A stretch of 64,000 bases of DNA from Gemmobacter caeruleus (GCF_008271655.1 NZ_VKKX01000001.1:1-64000), one strand, 5' to 3'; positions 8,692 to 18,106 are shown, numbered from the stretch's first letter. Numbers and translations are program-made. Notes: generated from the sequence alone by a model not told the origin.

Positions 8692-9477
8692 TCAGACACG
8701 GTGCCCTGCGGCAATGATCTTGCGCAGGAAGGTTTGTGTGCGTTCGTGTTCTGGGTTGCGGAAAATCTGGTCGGGCGGGCCCTGTTCGACGATGCGCCCC
8801 TTGTCGAAGAACAGCACGCGGTCCGCGAATTCATGGGCAAAGCCCATCTCATGCGTGACCAGAAGCATGGTCATGTCGGTCTCGGCGGCCAGTCGCTTCA
8901 TCACCAGCAACACCTCCTCCACCAGTTCGGGGTCAAGCGCGCTTGTCACCTCGTCGAACAGCATGATCCGGGGTTGCAGCGCCAGCGCGCGGGCAATGGC
9001 GACGCGCTGCTTTTGCCCGCCGGACAGTTGGCTGGGCATGGCGCGGGCCTTGTCGGCCAGGCCCACCATTTCCAGCAGTTCCATCGCGCGGGCCTCGGCC
9101 CGGGCGCGCGGCTCGGCCTTGGTCAGCATCGGCGCGAGGGTGATGTTGTCCAGCACCGACTTGTGCGGGAACAGGTTGAAATGCTGGAACACCATGCCGA
9201 TGTGACGGCGCATGTGATGCAGATGCGCGGCATCGGCCGGCACTTCGCGCCCGTTCCTCTGCATGTGATAAAGCTGTTCGCCGCAGACCTCGATATGCCC
9301 GCCCGAGATGGTCTCAAGCGTCATGAGAATGCGCAGGATCGTGGTCTTGCCCGATCCCGAAGGGCCGATCAGCGCCAGTTTCTCGCCCGGCATGACATCG
9401 AAGGACAGCCCGTCCAGCACCCTGAGCGTGCCAAAGGATTTGTCCAGTTCCTTGATGCGGATGATCGGTGCGGTCAC
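8692..9477 (-). CDS. ehuA: Ectoine/hydroxyectoine ABC transporter ATPase EhuA
   Basis: A HisP-type ATPase with Walker A GPSGSGKT, signature LSGGQKQRVAIARAL and Walker B IMLFDEVTSALDPE. I place the start at the GTG at 9475-9477 (about 261 residues), because a GGGGAGA ribosome-binding site lies 5 bases upstream at 9483-9489 and the next residues (TAPIIRIKELDKSFG) begin the fold. An ATG-less extension to 9516 is open but would use an unusual codon and overlaps the presumed operator. First gene of the transport-catabolism operon downstream of enuR. Confidence 0.88.
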   Translation of the reverse strand: MTAPIIRIKELDKSFGTLRVLDGLSFDVMPGEKLALIGPSGSGKTTILRILMTLETISGGHIEVCGEQLYHMQRNGREVPADAAHLHHMRRHIGMVFQHFNLFPHKSVLDNITLAPMLTKAEPRARAEARAMELLEMVGLADKARAMPSQLSGGQKQRVAIARALALQPRIMLFDEVTSALDPELVEEVLLVMKRLAAETDMTMLLVTHEMGFAHEFADRVLFFDKGRIVEQGPPDQIFRNPEHERTQTFLRKIIAAGHRV

Positions 9478-9507
9478 GCCTGTCTCCCCGGCTGCTGCTG
9501 GGGGGAC

Positions 9508-9558
9508 AATTGTCACGACTGCAAATCATGTCAATTATTAAATAATATCATGACAATT
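9508..9558 (-). promoter_or_regulatory. Candidate EnuR operator between enuR and ehuA
   Basis: Three copies of one 10-mer lie in 51 bases of AT-rich sequence: aattgtcacg at 9508-9517, and on the other strand catgtcaatt at 9527-9536 and catgacaatt at 9549-9558. The last two are direct repeats 22 bases apart, the sort of arrangement MocR-type regulators bind. The AT-rich block at 9533-9550 could hold a promoter for ehuA. Assigning the repeats to EnuR is inference. Confidence 0.5.
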
Positions 9559-9587
9559 AAAGCCGCGATGCAGGACGATTTCGCGCG

Positions 9588-10973
9588 TCAGATGGAGGGC
9601 AGCAAGGGCTCCGGCCGTTCGGACAGCAGGTTGGCCAGGGTGGCAAGGCCGTGGCGCAACTCCTCGACGCGGGTCGAACCAAGCGCGAGGCGAATCGCCT
9701 CTTGCCGCCAGCGGTCCGAGGCGCGAAAGGCGCTGCCCGCCGCCACCGCGACACCCCGCTGCCGGGCCTGGGTCACGAACTGGTCTTCGGTCCAGCCCTC
9801 GGGCAGGGGCAGCCACAGATGCAGGCTGTTGCGATGGCAGGCCGGCATCGCCGACCCCAGCACCCCGGCGGCGATGTCGTGCCGCTCGGCCATGGCGCGG
9901 GCCTGCCAGGCCGCCAGATCGGCCACCGTTCCATCCAGAATCCATTGCGCCAGCAGGTCGGCCATCGCCGGCGTCGCCATCCAGTTCGCCACCAGATGCC
10001 GGTTGGACAATGCGGTGGCATGGCGTGCCGGGGCATGCAGATAGGCCATGCGCATCCCCGGCACGGTGATCTTGGTAAAGCCGCAGATATGCAGCACCCG
10101 CTCGGGCGCCAGCGCGGCAAAGGCGGGCGCCCGGTCGGGGATCATCACGTTCAGGATGTCATTCTCGATGATCGCCAGATCGTGCCGGCGGCAGACCTCG
10201 ACCAGCTCGGCCCGGCGGTCGGCGGGCATGATCATCGCCAGCGGATTGATGACATTGGGCTGAAGATACACCGCGCGGATCGCCCCCTTGCGCGCGGCAT
10301 CATGCAGGGCGGCGGGCAACATGCCCTGCGCATCCATGCCGATCCCCTCCAGATGCAGGCCCAGATAGGTGCAAAGCGGCATGAGAATATGATGGGTCAG
10401 CATCTCGGCCGCGATGCCCGCGCCGGGCGGGGCCACGCTCATCACCGCGGCGGTGATCGCGGGGGTGGCGCCATTGGTCAGGGTGATCCCGGCCTCCTCG
10501 GCCGGCACGCCCTGCCGGATCAGCCAGTCGGTCGCCACGGCGCGGTGATGCCGCATCACCATATTGGGCCGGAAGGACAGCGCCGAAGGCGCGGCAAGGT
10601 TTTCCGCCAGCCAGGCGAAGCCCGCGCGCATCCGGTCCAGATGCACGGCCTCGACCACGGGTTTGAGGATCGACAGGTCGATCATCTCGCCCGGCCGTTC
10701 CGGCAGATAGGGCTGCCGCGCCTCGGCGCCGGGGCCAAGCACGAAAGACCCGCGCCCCACCTCGCCGGCGATCAGGCCGCGGCGGATCAGTTCGTCATAG
10801 GCGCGGCTGACGGTCTGCACCGAAAGGCCCAGCTGATCGGCCAGCTTGCGATGCGGCATCAGCCGATGGCCCACCGGCAGATCGCCCGCCTCGATCGCGC
10901 GGGCGAATTGTTCGGCCAGCGACAGATAGGCGGGGCGGGTCAGGGCGGCGGGGTCGGGCATCCAGTTTGTCAT
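9588..10973 (-). CDS. enuR: MocR/GntR-family ectoine regulator EnuR
   Basis: 461 residues: a GntR winged helix in the first 75 (KLADQLGLSVQTVSRAYDELIRRG) fused to an aminotransferase-I-like domain. The PLP lysine is in HICGFTKITVPGMRMAYL. Known for EnuR: it represses the operon, and diaminobutyrate-type intermediates bind the PLP and relieve repression. It lies directly upstream of ehuA on the same strand and divergent from asnR. I chose the ATG at 10971-10973 since homology starts there; codons upstream run antisense through asnR. Confidence 0.88.
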   Translation of the reverse strand: MTNWMPDPAALTRPAYLSLAEQFARAIEAGDLPVGHRLMPHRKLADQLGLSVQTVSRAYDELIRRGLIAGEVGRGSFVLGPGAEARQPYLPERPGEMIDLSILKPVVEAVHLDRMRAGFAWLAENLAAPSALSFRPNMVMRHHRAVATDWLIRQGVPAEEAGITLTNGATPAITAAVMSVAPPGAGIAAEMLTHHILMPLCTYLGLHLEGIGMDAQGMLPAALHDAARKGAIRAVYLQPNVINPLAMIMPADRRAELVEVCRRHDLAIIENDILNVMIPDRAPAFAALAPERVLHICGFTKITVPGMRMAYLHAPARHATALSNRHLVANWMATPAMADLLAQWILDGTVADLAAWQARAMAERHDIAAGVLGSAMPACHRNSLHLWLPLPEGWTEDQFVTQARQRGVAVAAGSAFRASDRWRQEAIRLALGSTRVEELRHGLATLANLLSERPEPLLPSI

Positions 10974-11033
10974 GATTGAAAATCTGGTCAAAATCATATC
11001 AATCTGCAATCGAAGATTTGCGGAGCGACCCTG
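10974..11033. promoter_or_regulatory. Divergent enuR/asnR promoter region
   Basis: These 60 bases separate two oppositely directed regulator genes and are clearly AT-richer than the surroundings. An inverted pair gattga (10974-10979) and tcaatc (10999-11004) lies 19 bases apart and could bind AsnR or EnuR. A GGAG ribosome-binding site precedes asnR. Confidence 0.45.
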
Positions 11034-11510
11034 ATGAAACTCGACGCCATCGACCTGCGCATCCTGGAGGCGGTGCAGCGGGATGGACGGATCACCAAGC
11101 TGAAGCTGGCCGAAAGGGTGGGGCTGTCGCCCACGCCCTGCTGGCTCCGGCTGCGCAAGCTGGAACAGGCGGGCATCATCGCGAGCTGGCACGCGCGTCT
11201 GGCGCCGCGCCGCGTGGCGCCCTTTGCCACCGTGCTGGTGGAGGTCATCCTGGCCAATCACCGCCAGGCCGATTTCGACCGTTTCGAACGCGCCGTCGCC
11301 GCCATGGACGAGGTGGTGGCCTGCTGGTCGGTCGGGGGTGGGGTGGATTATTTCCTCAAGATCATGACCCGCGATATCGACGCCTATCAGCGGCTGGTCG
11401 ATGGCATGCTGGGGGCCGAGATCGGGATCGACCGTTATTTCACCTATATCGTCACCAAATCCGTGAAAGAGGATGAGTGCCTGCCCATGGCCCTGTTCGC
11501 CGGCGGGTAG
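11034..11510 (+). CDS. asnR: Lrp/AsnC-family regulator AsnR of ectoine catabolism
   Basis: 158 residues with the AsnC helix-turn-helix at the N-terminus (ILEAVQRDGRITKLKLAERV, then GLSPTPCWLRLRKLEQ) and a RAM/AsnC ligand-binding domain (VEVILANH, WSVGGGVDYFLKI). In ectoine clusters of Rhodobacterales an AsnC-type protein, AsnR, acts with EnuR as activator. Here it heads the divergent plus-strand operon asnR-ssd-atf, with 120 bases to the next gene. Confidence 0.8.
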   Translation: MKLDAIDLRILEAVQRDGRITKLKLAERVGLSPTPCWLRLRKLEQAGIIASWHARLAPRRVAPFATVLVEVILANHRQADFDRFERAVAAMDEVVACWSVGGGVDYFLKIMTRDIDAYQRLVDGMLGAEIGIDRYFTYIVTKSVKEDECLPMALFAGG

Positions 11511-11630
11511 AGAGTTTCTCTATTTTCCGGCCCCGCGGCGGGCGATCCGGTCCATGATCGCGGTCGGCTTTGGTCCCCTTTTCTGCCGATGCTGCGCCAG
11601 ACTGGCGCCAGACATTCAGGAGACCATCCG

Positions 11631-13124
11631 ATGAACGCCTGTTCCCCGCATCCCGTCCATCCGGCGCTGTCCGGTCTGAGCGACCGCGCGCTGTTGCGCA
11701 TGCTTGGCCATATCGACGGGCGCTGGACCGCGGCGCCGGATGCCGCCGATTTCGCGGTGACCGATCCGGCTTCGGGCGGGCTGGTTGCCCGGGTCGCGGC
11801 ACTTGGCCCCGCCGAGACCGACGCGGCCATCGCCGCCGCCACCGCCGCCTTTCCCGCCTGGCGCGACCGCCTGCCGCAAGAACGCGCCCGCATCCTGCGC
11901 CAATGGGCCGCGCTCATGCTGGCGGCGACCGAGGATCTGGCGCTGATCATGACGCTGGAACAGGGCAAGCCGCTGGCCGAAAGCCGGGGCGAGATCGCCT
12001 ATGCGGCCGAGTTTCTGGAGTGGTATGCCGCCGAGGCCATGCGCATGAATGCCGAGGGCGTGACCCCCCATCTGCGCGATGTGGAGATGATCGTCCGGCG
12101 CGAGGCGCTTGGCCCGGTGGGCATCGTCACGCCCTGGAACTTTCCCGCCGCGATGATCACCCGCAAGGTGGCGGCGGCGCTGGCGGCGGGCTGCACCTGC
12201 GTCGTGCATCCGGCGGCGCAGACCCCGCTTTCGGGCCTTGCGCTGGCGGAACTGGCCGAACGCGCCGGGCTGCCGGCTGGGGTGATGAATATCGTGCCGG
12301 GCGAGGCCGCGCCCATCGTCGGTCGCATGTGCGCCGATGACCGGCTGCGCGCCATGTCCTTTACCGGGTCTACCGGCATCGGTCGGCTGATCGCCACGCA
12401 ATGCGCCCCCACGATGAAACGTCTGGTGATGGAACTGGGCGGCCATGCCCCGCTGATCGTCTTTGCCGATGCCGATCTGGACCGGGCGGTGCAGATCGCG
12501 ATGGATGCGAAATTCGCGACCTCCGGGCAGGATTGCCTGGCGGCGAACCGCATCTATGTCGAACGCGCCATCCTGCCCGCCTTCACCGCGCGCCTGGCGG
12601 AACGGATCGCCGCGCTGCGGGTGGGGCCGGGGCTTGATCCCGCGACCCAGATCGGCCCGCTGATGCATGCCGGCGCGCTGGCCAAGGTGGCCGAACAGGT
12701 GCGCGATGCGGTGGCGCGCGGCGCGCAGGTGCTGACGGGCGGCAGGGTGCATCCCGATCTGCCGCTGGCCTATCTGCCGACGCTGTTGACCGGCGCGCCC
12801 GACGCCGCGCTGATCCACCACGAGGAAACCTTCGGGCCGGTCGCCTCGGTTCTGGCCTTTGACAGCGAGGCCGAGGTGATCGGTCGCGCCAATGCCACCG
12901 AATACGGGCTGGCGGCCTATGTCGTCACCCGCGACGGCGCGCGGGCGCTGCGGCTGGCGCGGGCGCTGGAATTCGGCATGGTCGCGGTGAACCGGGTCAA
13001 GATCACCGGCGGCCCCATCCCCTTTGGCGGCTGGAAACAGTCGGGCCTGGGGCGCGAAGGGTCGCGTCACGGGATGGAGGCCTTCACCGAACTGAAATAC
13101 CTTTGCATCGACACGGCCGCCTGA
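11631..13124 (+). CDS. doeC: NAD(P)-dependent semialdehyde dehydrogenase of ectoine catabolism (DoeC/Ssd)
   Basis: An aldehyde dehydrogenase of 497 residues. Seen: TPWNFPAAMITRKVAAAL in the cofactor fold, FTGSTGIGRL, the catalytic base region ELGGHAPLIVF and the nucleophile in TSGQDCLAANRIYV. In ectoine degradation the enzyme oxidises aspartate semialdehyde, made by the aminotransferase, to aspartate. The start has the ribosome-binding site AGGAGA 7 bases upstream. Gap of 19 bases to the aminotransferase gene, so the two are co-transcribed. Sequence alone cannot separate aspartate- from succinate-semialdehyde use. Confidence 0.8.
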   Translation: MNACSPHPVHPALSGLSDRALLRMLGHIDGRWTAAPDAADFAVTDPASGGLVARVAALGPAETDAAIAAATAAFPAWRDRLPQERARILRQWAALMLAATEDLALIMTLEQGKPLAESRGEIAYAAEFLEWYAAEAMRMNAEGVTPHLRDVEMIVRREALGPVGIVTPWNFPAAMITRKVAAALAAGCTCVVHPAAQTPLSGLALAELAERAGLPAGVMNIVPGEAAPIVGRMCADDRLRAMSFTGSTGIGRLIATQCAPTMKRLVMELGGHAPLIVFADADLDRAVQIAMDAKFATSGQDCLAANRIYVERAILPAFTARLAERIAALRVGPGLDPATQIGPLMHAGALAKVAEQVRDAVARGAQVLTGGRVHPDLPLAYLPTLLTGAPDAALIHHEETFGPVASVLAFDSEAEVIGRANATEYGLAAYVVTRDGARALRLARALEFGMVAVNRVKITGGPIPFGGWKQSGLGREGSRHGMEAFTELKYLCIDTAA

Positions 13125-13143
13125 GCGCGGGAAAGGAACCATC

Positions 13144-14517
13144 ATGCTGGATCGCGACAACGACCTGAACGCCTGGGATCGGGATCACTTCTTTCACCCC
13201 TCGACCCATATGGGCGGCCATGCCCGGGGCGAGACACCGCGCCGGGTGATCGCCGGGGGCGAGGGCTGCTTCATCACCGATACCGCCGGCAAGCGCAGCC
13301 TTGACGCCTTTGCCGGGCTTTACTGCGTGAATGTGGGCTATGGCCGGACCGAGATCGCCGAGGCCATCGCCGAACAGGCGCGCGAACTGGCCTATTACCA
13401 CGCCTATGTCGGCCACGGCACCGAGGCCAGCATCACGCTCGCCCGCATGATCATCGAACGCGCGCCCGCGCATATGAGCCGGGTCTATTTCGGCCTGTCC
13501 GGGTCGGATGCGAACGAGACCAACATCAAGCTGATCTGGTATTACAACAACATCCTCGGCCGGCCCGAGAAAAAGAAGATCATCTCGCGCTGGCGTGGCT
13601 ATCACGGCTCGGGCGTGATGACCGGGTCGCTGACGGGGCTGTCGCTGTTCCATGCGCATTTCGATCTGCCGCGCGCACCGATCCTGCATACCGAGGCGCC
13701 CTATTACTATCGCCGCGAAGATCGCTCGATGACCGAGGAGCAGTTCAGCGCCCATTGCGCGGCCCGGCTGGAGGAGCTGATCCTGGCCGAAGGACCTGAT
13801 ACCGTCGCCGCCTTCATCGGCGAGCCGATCCTTGGCACCGGCGGCATCGTGCCGCCGCCCAGGGGCTATTGGGCGGCCATTCAGGCGGTGCTGAAGAAAT
13901 ACGACATCTTGCTGGTGGCCGATGAGGTGGTGACCGGCTTTGGTCGGCTGGGCACCATGTTCGGCTCGGTCCATTACGGGATGGAGCCGGACCTGATCAC
14001 CATCGCCAAGGGCCTGACCTCGGCCTATGCGCCGCTGTCGGGGTCGATCGTGTCGGATCGCATGTGGCAGGTGCTGGTGCAGGGATCGGATCAGTTCGGC
14101 CCGATCGGCCATGGCTGGACCTATTCCGCCCATCCGATCTGCGCGGCGGCAGGGGTCGCGAACCTGCGGCTGATCGACGAAATGGGGCTGGTGGCGAATG
14201 CGGGCACGGTGGGCGCGCATTTCCGCAAGGGCCTGGCCGATGCCCTGGGCGGCCACGCCCATGTCGGCGAGGTGCGCGGCGACGGGCTGATGGCGGCGGT
14301 GGAGTTTGTCGAGGATCGCGACGACCGCCGCTTCTTTGACCCGGCGCGCAAGGTTGGCCCCGCCATCGCGGCGGCGCTGCTGGAACGCGGCGTGATCGGC
14401 CGCGCCATGCCGCAGGGCGATATCCTGGGCTTTGCCCCGCCGCTCTGCATGACGGTGGCCGAGGCCGATACCGTGGTCGCGGCCGCGGCCGATGCGGTGA
14501 AATCCGTGCTGGGCTGA
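13144..14517 (+). CDS. doeD: Diaminobutyrate aminotransferase of ectoine catabolism (DoeD/Atf)
   Basis: A class-III PLP aminotransferase of 457 residues. Seen: VYFGLSGSDANETNIKL, the PLP aspartate in VADEVVTGFGRLG, and the Schiff-base lysine in ITIAKGLTSAYAPLSG. It removes an amino group from L-2,4-diaminobutyrate to give aspartate semialdehyde, the substrate of the dehydrogenase just upstream. Last gene of the asnR operon; a strong hairpin follows. Confidence 0.82.
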   Translation: MLDRDNDLNAWDRDHFFHPSTHMGGHARGETPRRVIAGGEGCFITDTAGKRSLDAFAGLYCVNVGYGRTEIAEAIAEQARELAYYHAYVGHGTEASITLARMIIERAPAHMSRVYFGLSGSDANETNIKLIWYYNNILGRPEKKKIISRWRGYHGSGVMTGSLTGLSLFHAHFDLPRAPILHTEAPYYYRREDRSMTEEQFSAHCAARLEELILAEGPDTVAAFIGEPILGTGGIVPPPRGYWAAIQAVLKKYDILLVADEVVTGFGRLGTMFGSVHYGMEPDLITIAKGLTSAYAPLSGSIVSDRMWQVLVQGSDQFGPIGHGWTYSAHPICAAAGVANLRLIDEMGLVANAGTVGAHFRKGLADALGGHAHVGEVRGDGLMAAVEFVEDRDDRRFFDPARKVGPAIAAALLERGVIGRAMPQGDILGFAPPLCMTVAEADTVVAAAADAVKSVLG

Positions 14518-14536
14518 ACTGCGCCCCCCCCGCCTT

Positions 14537-14571
14537 GCCCCCTGCCTTGCCCGCGTGGCGGGGCAGGGGGC
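14537..14571. terminator. Bidirectional terminator between doeD and the ureohydrolase gene
   Basis: Arms gccccctgcc (14537-14546) and ggcagggggc (14562-14571) form a 10-bp perfect GC stem with a 15-base loop. It lies between two convergent genes that end at 14517 and 14575, so it can serve both. Confidence 0.6.
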
Positions 14572-14574
14572 CTG

Positions 14575-15564
14575 TTACCCCGCGGCGCCCGCCCGTTCCC
14601 GCCGCGCGTCAAACACGAAGCCCAGAAAGTTCAGCAGGATCTGCGCGGCCAGGATCGCGGTCGCGCCGGTCGGGTCGTAATCCGGCGCCACCTCGACCAG
14701 GTCGATGCCGACGACCTCGTGCCGGCGGGCCAGGGCCTGCAACATCTCCAGCACCTCGTAATAGAGAAAGCCGCCATGGCTGGGCGTGCCGGTGCCCGGC
14801 GCGATGGAGGGGCAGAAGCCGTCGATATCCAGCGTGACATAGACCCGCGCCCCGGCGGGAATGCGCGCGATCACCGCCTCGGCGCCCAGGGCACGCATCT
14901 GCCGCACCGACAGAATGTCGGATCCCATGCGGCGGGCATCGTCATAGCCCTCTTTCGCGGTGGAGGAGACATTGCGGATCCCGACCTGGGTCAGCCCGGT
15001 GACATAGGGCTTTTCCGCCGCGCGCCGCATCGGGTTGCCATGGCCATAGCGCACGCCATGGCGTTCATCGACGAAATCCAGATGGGCGTCGATTTGCAGG
15101 ATGTGAATATTGCCCTGACCTTCAAAGGCGTCGATGCAGGGAATATTGACCGAATGATCGCCGCCGATCACCACCGGCAAGGCCCCGGCTCGCAGGATCG
15201 CGGCGACGCCTTCGCGGATATTGGCGTGGCTTTTGGCGGTGTCGGTATGCACGATATCGGCATCGCCCAGATCGACCATCCGCACATCGGCGCCCAGATA
15301 GGTGCGGTCGTCCTCGTGGTCATAGGCGCCGGCATGGCCAAAGCTGAACAGGGTCGAGGCCTCGCGGACCGCCCGCGGCCCGAACCGCGCCCCGGCGCGG
15401 AACTGGGTGCCAAAGTCGAAAGGGGCGCCCAGCACGGCGATATCGGCCTCGATCCGCGACCAGTCGGCGACATAGGGGCGCTTGCCAAAGGTGGGAATGC
15501 CGACAAAGGGCAGGTTCAGGCGGCCGCTGGCATAGCCATGCGCGGGGGGCGGGGCGTCGGTCAT
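14575..15564 (-). CDS. Agmatinase/ureohydrolase-family enzyme
   Basis: 329 residues of the arginase/agmatinase superfamily with the binuclear manganese motifs GGDHSVNIP, QIDAHLDF and LDIDGFCPSIAPGTGTP in order. The enzyme should release urea from a guanidino compound such as agmatine, guanidinobutyrate or guanidinopropionate; the exact substrate cannot be read off. The start at 15562-15564 was preferred to an upstream in-frame extension because family homology begins soon after. Divergent from a LysR gene, which probably controls it. Confidence 0.78.
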   Translation of the reverse strand: MTDAPPPAHGYASGRLNLPFVGIPTFGKRPYVADWSRIEADIAVLGAPFDFGTQFRAGARFGPRAVREASTLFSFGHAGAYDHEDDRTYLGADVRMVDLGDADIVHTDTAKSHANIREGVAAILRAGALPVVIGGDHSVNIPCIDAFEGQGNIHILQIDAHLDFVDERHGVRYGHGNPMRRAAEKPYVTGLTQVGIRNVSSTAKEGYDDARRMGSDILSVRQMRALGAEAVIARIPAGARVYVTLDIDGFCPSIAPGTGTPSHGGFLYYEVLEMLQALARRHEVVGIDLVEVAPDYDPTGATAILAAQILLNFLGFVFDARRERAGAAG

Positions 15565-15646
15565 CGGGGCTTCCTTGCGCCAAAGGGGGTGGCGGCCAGG
15601 ATAGCGCGGCCCGGGCATTGTTGAACTTCATGCTGTCAATGCTATC

Positions 15647-16549
15647 ATGAATAACCCTCATGCAAGCGGGGCCATCTTGCGCAATATCCCGACCGATCTC
15701 TTGCGCAGCTTTGTCAGCGCGATCGACACCGGCAGCTTTACCCGCGCGGCGGGGGCGGTCGGGCGCACGCAATCGGCGGTCAGCCTGCAAATCCGCCGGC
15801 TGGAACAGATGCTGGGCGCGCGCCTGTTCCTGCGCGATGCGCATCGCCTGACCCTGACCGCCGAGGGCGCGACCGTCGCGCAATATGCCCGGCGCATGCT
15901 GGCCCTGAATGACGAGGTGCTGGCCCTGCTGCACAGCCCCGGCCTGTCGGGCCGGGTGCGGCTGGGCGTGCCCTATGAATATGCCGCCGCGCTGCTGCCG
16001 GTGGTCCTGGGCCGTTTCGCGCAATCGCATCCCAATGTGACACTGGAGGTGACCAGCGACCTGACGCGCAACCTGCTGCGGCGGTATCGCGAGGGCGCCT
16101 TTGATCTGGTTCTGGCGCTGCATGACCCCGACAGCCCCGGCGGGCGGGTGATTGTGACAGAGCCGCTCTTGTGGTTCGCGGGGGCGGACCATGACCGTTG
16201 GCAGCAGCGGCCCCTGCCTCTGGTGCTGGCGCCGCCGCCTTGTGTCTATCGCGGCCGCATTCTGGCGGCGCTGACCGCGCAAGGCGTGCCGCTGCGCGTG
16301 GCCTATCTCAGTTCCAGCCACGAGGCGGTGCTGGCGGCGGTGCGGGCCGGGCTGGGGATCAGCGCCATGGCGCAAAGCACCATCCCCGCCGATGCGCGCC
16401 TTCTGCCCCCGGGCGCGGGGCTGCCCCCGCTGGGCAGGCTGGACCTGCGGCTGCATGGCGCGACCGGCCGCGCCCCGCAAGAGGCGGTCAGCCACCTTGC
16501 CGATTACATCGCGCAAAGCTTTCTTGCGCCGCCCAATCGGGCCTCGTGA
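15647..16549 (+). CDS. LysR-family regulator next to the ureohydrolase gene
   Basis: 300 residues with an N-terminal winged helix (LLRSFVSAIDTGSFTRAAGA, RTQSAVSLQIRRLEQ) and a C-terminal effector-binding domain. The 82-base gap to the divergent ureohydrolase gene is the usual place for a LysR operator, so control of that gene and of itself is inferred. It is followed by the aldehyde dehydrogenase pseudogene on the same strand after 136 bases. Confidence 0.8.
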   Translation: MNNPHASGAILRNIPTDLLRSFVSAIDTGSFTRAAGAVGRTQSAVSLQIRRLEQMLGARLFLRDAHRLTLTAEGATVAQYARRMLALNDEVLALLHSPGLSGRVRLGVPYEYAAALLPVVLGRFAQSHPNVTLEVTSDLTRNLLRRYREGAFDLVLALHDPDSPGGRVIVTEPLLWFAGADHDRWQQRPLPLVLAPPPCVYRGRILAALTAQGVPLRVAYLSSSHEAVLAAVRAGLGISAMAQSTIPADARLLPPGAGLPPLGRLDLRLHGATGRAPQEAVSHLADYIAQSFLAPPNRAS

Positions 16550-16685
16550 CGCAGGCCGCTGATTTGAAACCATAATTTTGGCACAGCAGCCGCAATCTAT
16601 GGCGCCACAGCCGGAGACGGCCCGTCCCGGCCGGACCTACCCTGTGCCCTGCACCGGCGGGAGGCCGGCACTGCGGGAGGAAATC

Positions 16686-18089
16686 ATGGATTACAGGATG
16701 CTCATCAACGGGGCGCTGGTCGCAGGGGACCGGATGCTCGACGTCATCAACCCGGCGACGGAAGAGGTTTTCGCGCGCGTGCCCCATGCGACCGAGGCGC
16801 AGCTGGATGAGGCAGTTGCCGCCGCCACCGCCGCGCAAAAGGCCTGGGCGAAAACCGGCATGGCCTAGCGCCGCGCCAAGATCGAGGAACTGGCCGCCGC
16901 CATCGGCGCCAATGCCGCCGATCTGGCCCGCACCATCACGCTGGAACAGGGCAAGCCGCTGCCCGAAGCCACCGGCGAGGTGGAATGGAGCCAGGGCTAT
17001 CTTCTGCACACCGCCTCGCTGGAACTGCCCGACCGGGTGATCCAGGATGACGCGCAATTCCGCATCGAAACCCGGCACAAGCCGCTGGGCGTGGTCGGCG
17101 CCATCGTCGCCTGGAACTTTCCGCTGCTGCTGGCCTGCTGGAAGATCGGGCCGGCGCTGATGGCGGGGAACGCGATCATCCTGAAACCCGCGCCGACGAC
17201 GCCGGTCACCGCGCTGAAACTGGGCGAGATCTGCGCCCGGGTGTTTCCGGCGGGTCTGGTCAATATCCTGACCGACAACAACGACCTTGGCCCGAAGATG
17301 ACCACCCATCCGGGCATCGCCAAGATCGGCTTTACCGGATCGTCGCAGACCGGCAAGCGCATCATGGCCAGCGCCGCCGACACGATGAAGCGCGTGACGC
17401 TGGAAATGGGCGGCAATGACCCGACCATCGTGCTGCCCGATGTGGATGTGCGCGCGACCGCCGAAAAGGTCTATGGCGGCGCCTTCTTCAACGCGGGTCA
17501 GGTCTGTCTGGCGATCAAGCGCGCCTATGTGCATGACGCGATCTATGACGAATTCTGCGACGCGCTGGCCGATATCGCCAAGGCCGCCGTGGTGGATGAC
17601 GGCATGAAGCAGGGCACCACCGTCGGCCCGATCCAGAACAAGGCGCAGTTTGAAAAGGTGAAGGGCTATCTTGAGGATGCCCGCACCAGCGGCCGCATCA
17701 TCGCGGGCGGCGAATTGCGCGGCGGCAAGGGCTATTTCATCGCGCCGACCATCGTGCGCGACGTGACCGACGGCCAGCGCATCGTGGATGAGGAACAGTT
17801 CGGCCCGATCCTGCCGGTGATCCGCTTCGACGATGTGAATGACGTGATCGCGCGGGCCAGTGCCTCGGAATACGGGTTGGGCGGGTCGGTCCATTCCGCC
17901 GATCTGGACAAGGCGACCGAGATCGCGGGCCAGATCGATTCCGGCACGATCTGGGTGAACCAGCAGCTCAATATCGGGCCGCATATCCCGATGGCGGGCT
18001 TCAAGGGGTCGGGTCTCGGGGTGGAACAGTCGGTCGAGGGGCTGGCCGAATACACCCAGATGCAGGTCATCAACGTCGCCCGCGGCTGA
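16686..18089 (+). pseudogene. Aldehyde dehydrogenase interrupted by an in-frame amber codon
   Basis: Apart from one codon this is a complete aldehyde dehydrogenase frame of 467 codons. It starts at an ATG with a strong GGGAGGAAAT ribosome-binding site, then LINGALV and NPATEE near the N-terminus, AIVAWNFPLLLACWK, FTGSSQTGKRIMA, LEMGGNDPTIV and the nucleophile in NAGQVCLAIKRA. At codon 61 a TAG (16866-16868) interrupts the sequence between KTGMA and RRAKIEELAA. Family members have Gln or Glu there, so CAG to TAG is the simplest history. Placed beside an amine dehydrogenase cluster it would have oxidised the resulting aldehyde, such as phenylacetaldehyde (inference). Confidence 0.85.
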
Positions 18090-18106
18090 GCCGCGCCGCA
18101 GCGCAT

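Noticed and set aside
9478-9516. Longer ehuA start at 9516
   Set aside because: The GTG at 9477 has a good GGGGAGA site and the longer version would overlap the repeated motif thought to be the operator.
13144-14517. Ectoine synthesis gene (EctB-like aminotransferase)
   Set aside because: Class-III aminotransferases act in both directions, but no ectA or ectC is near and all neighbours are catabolic.
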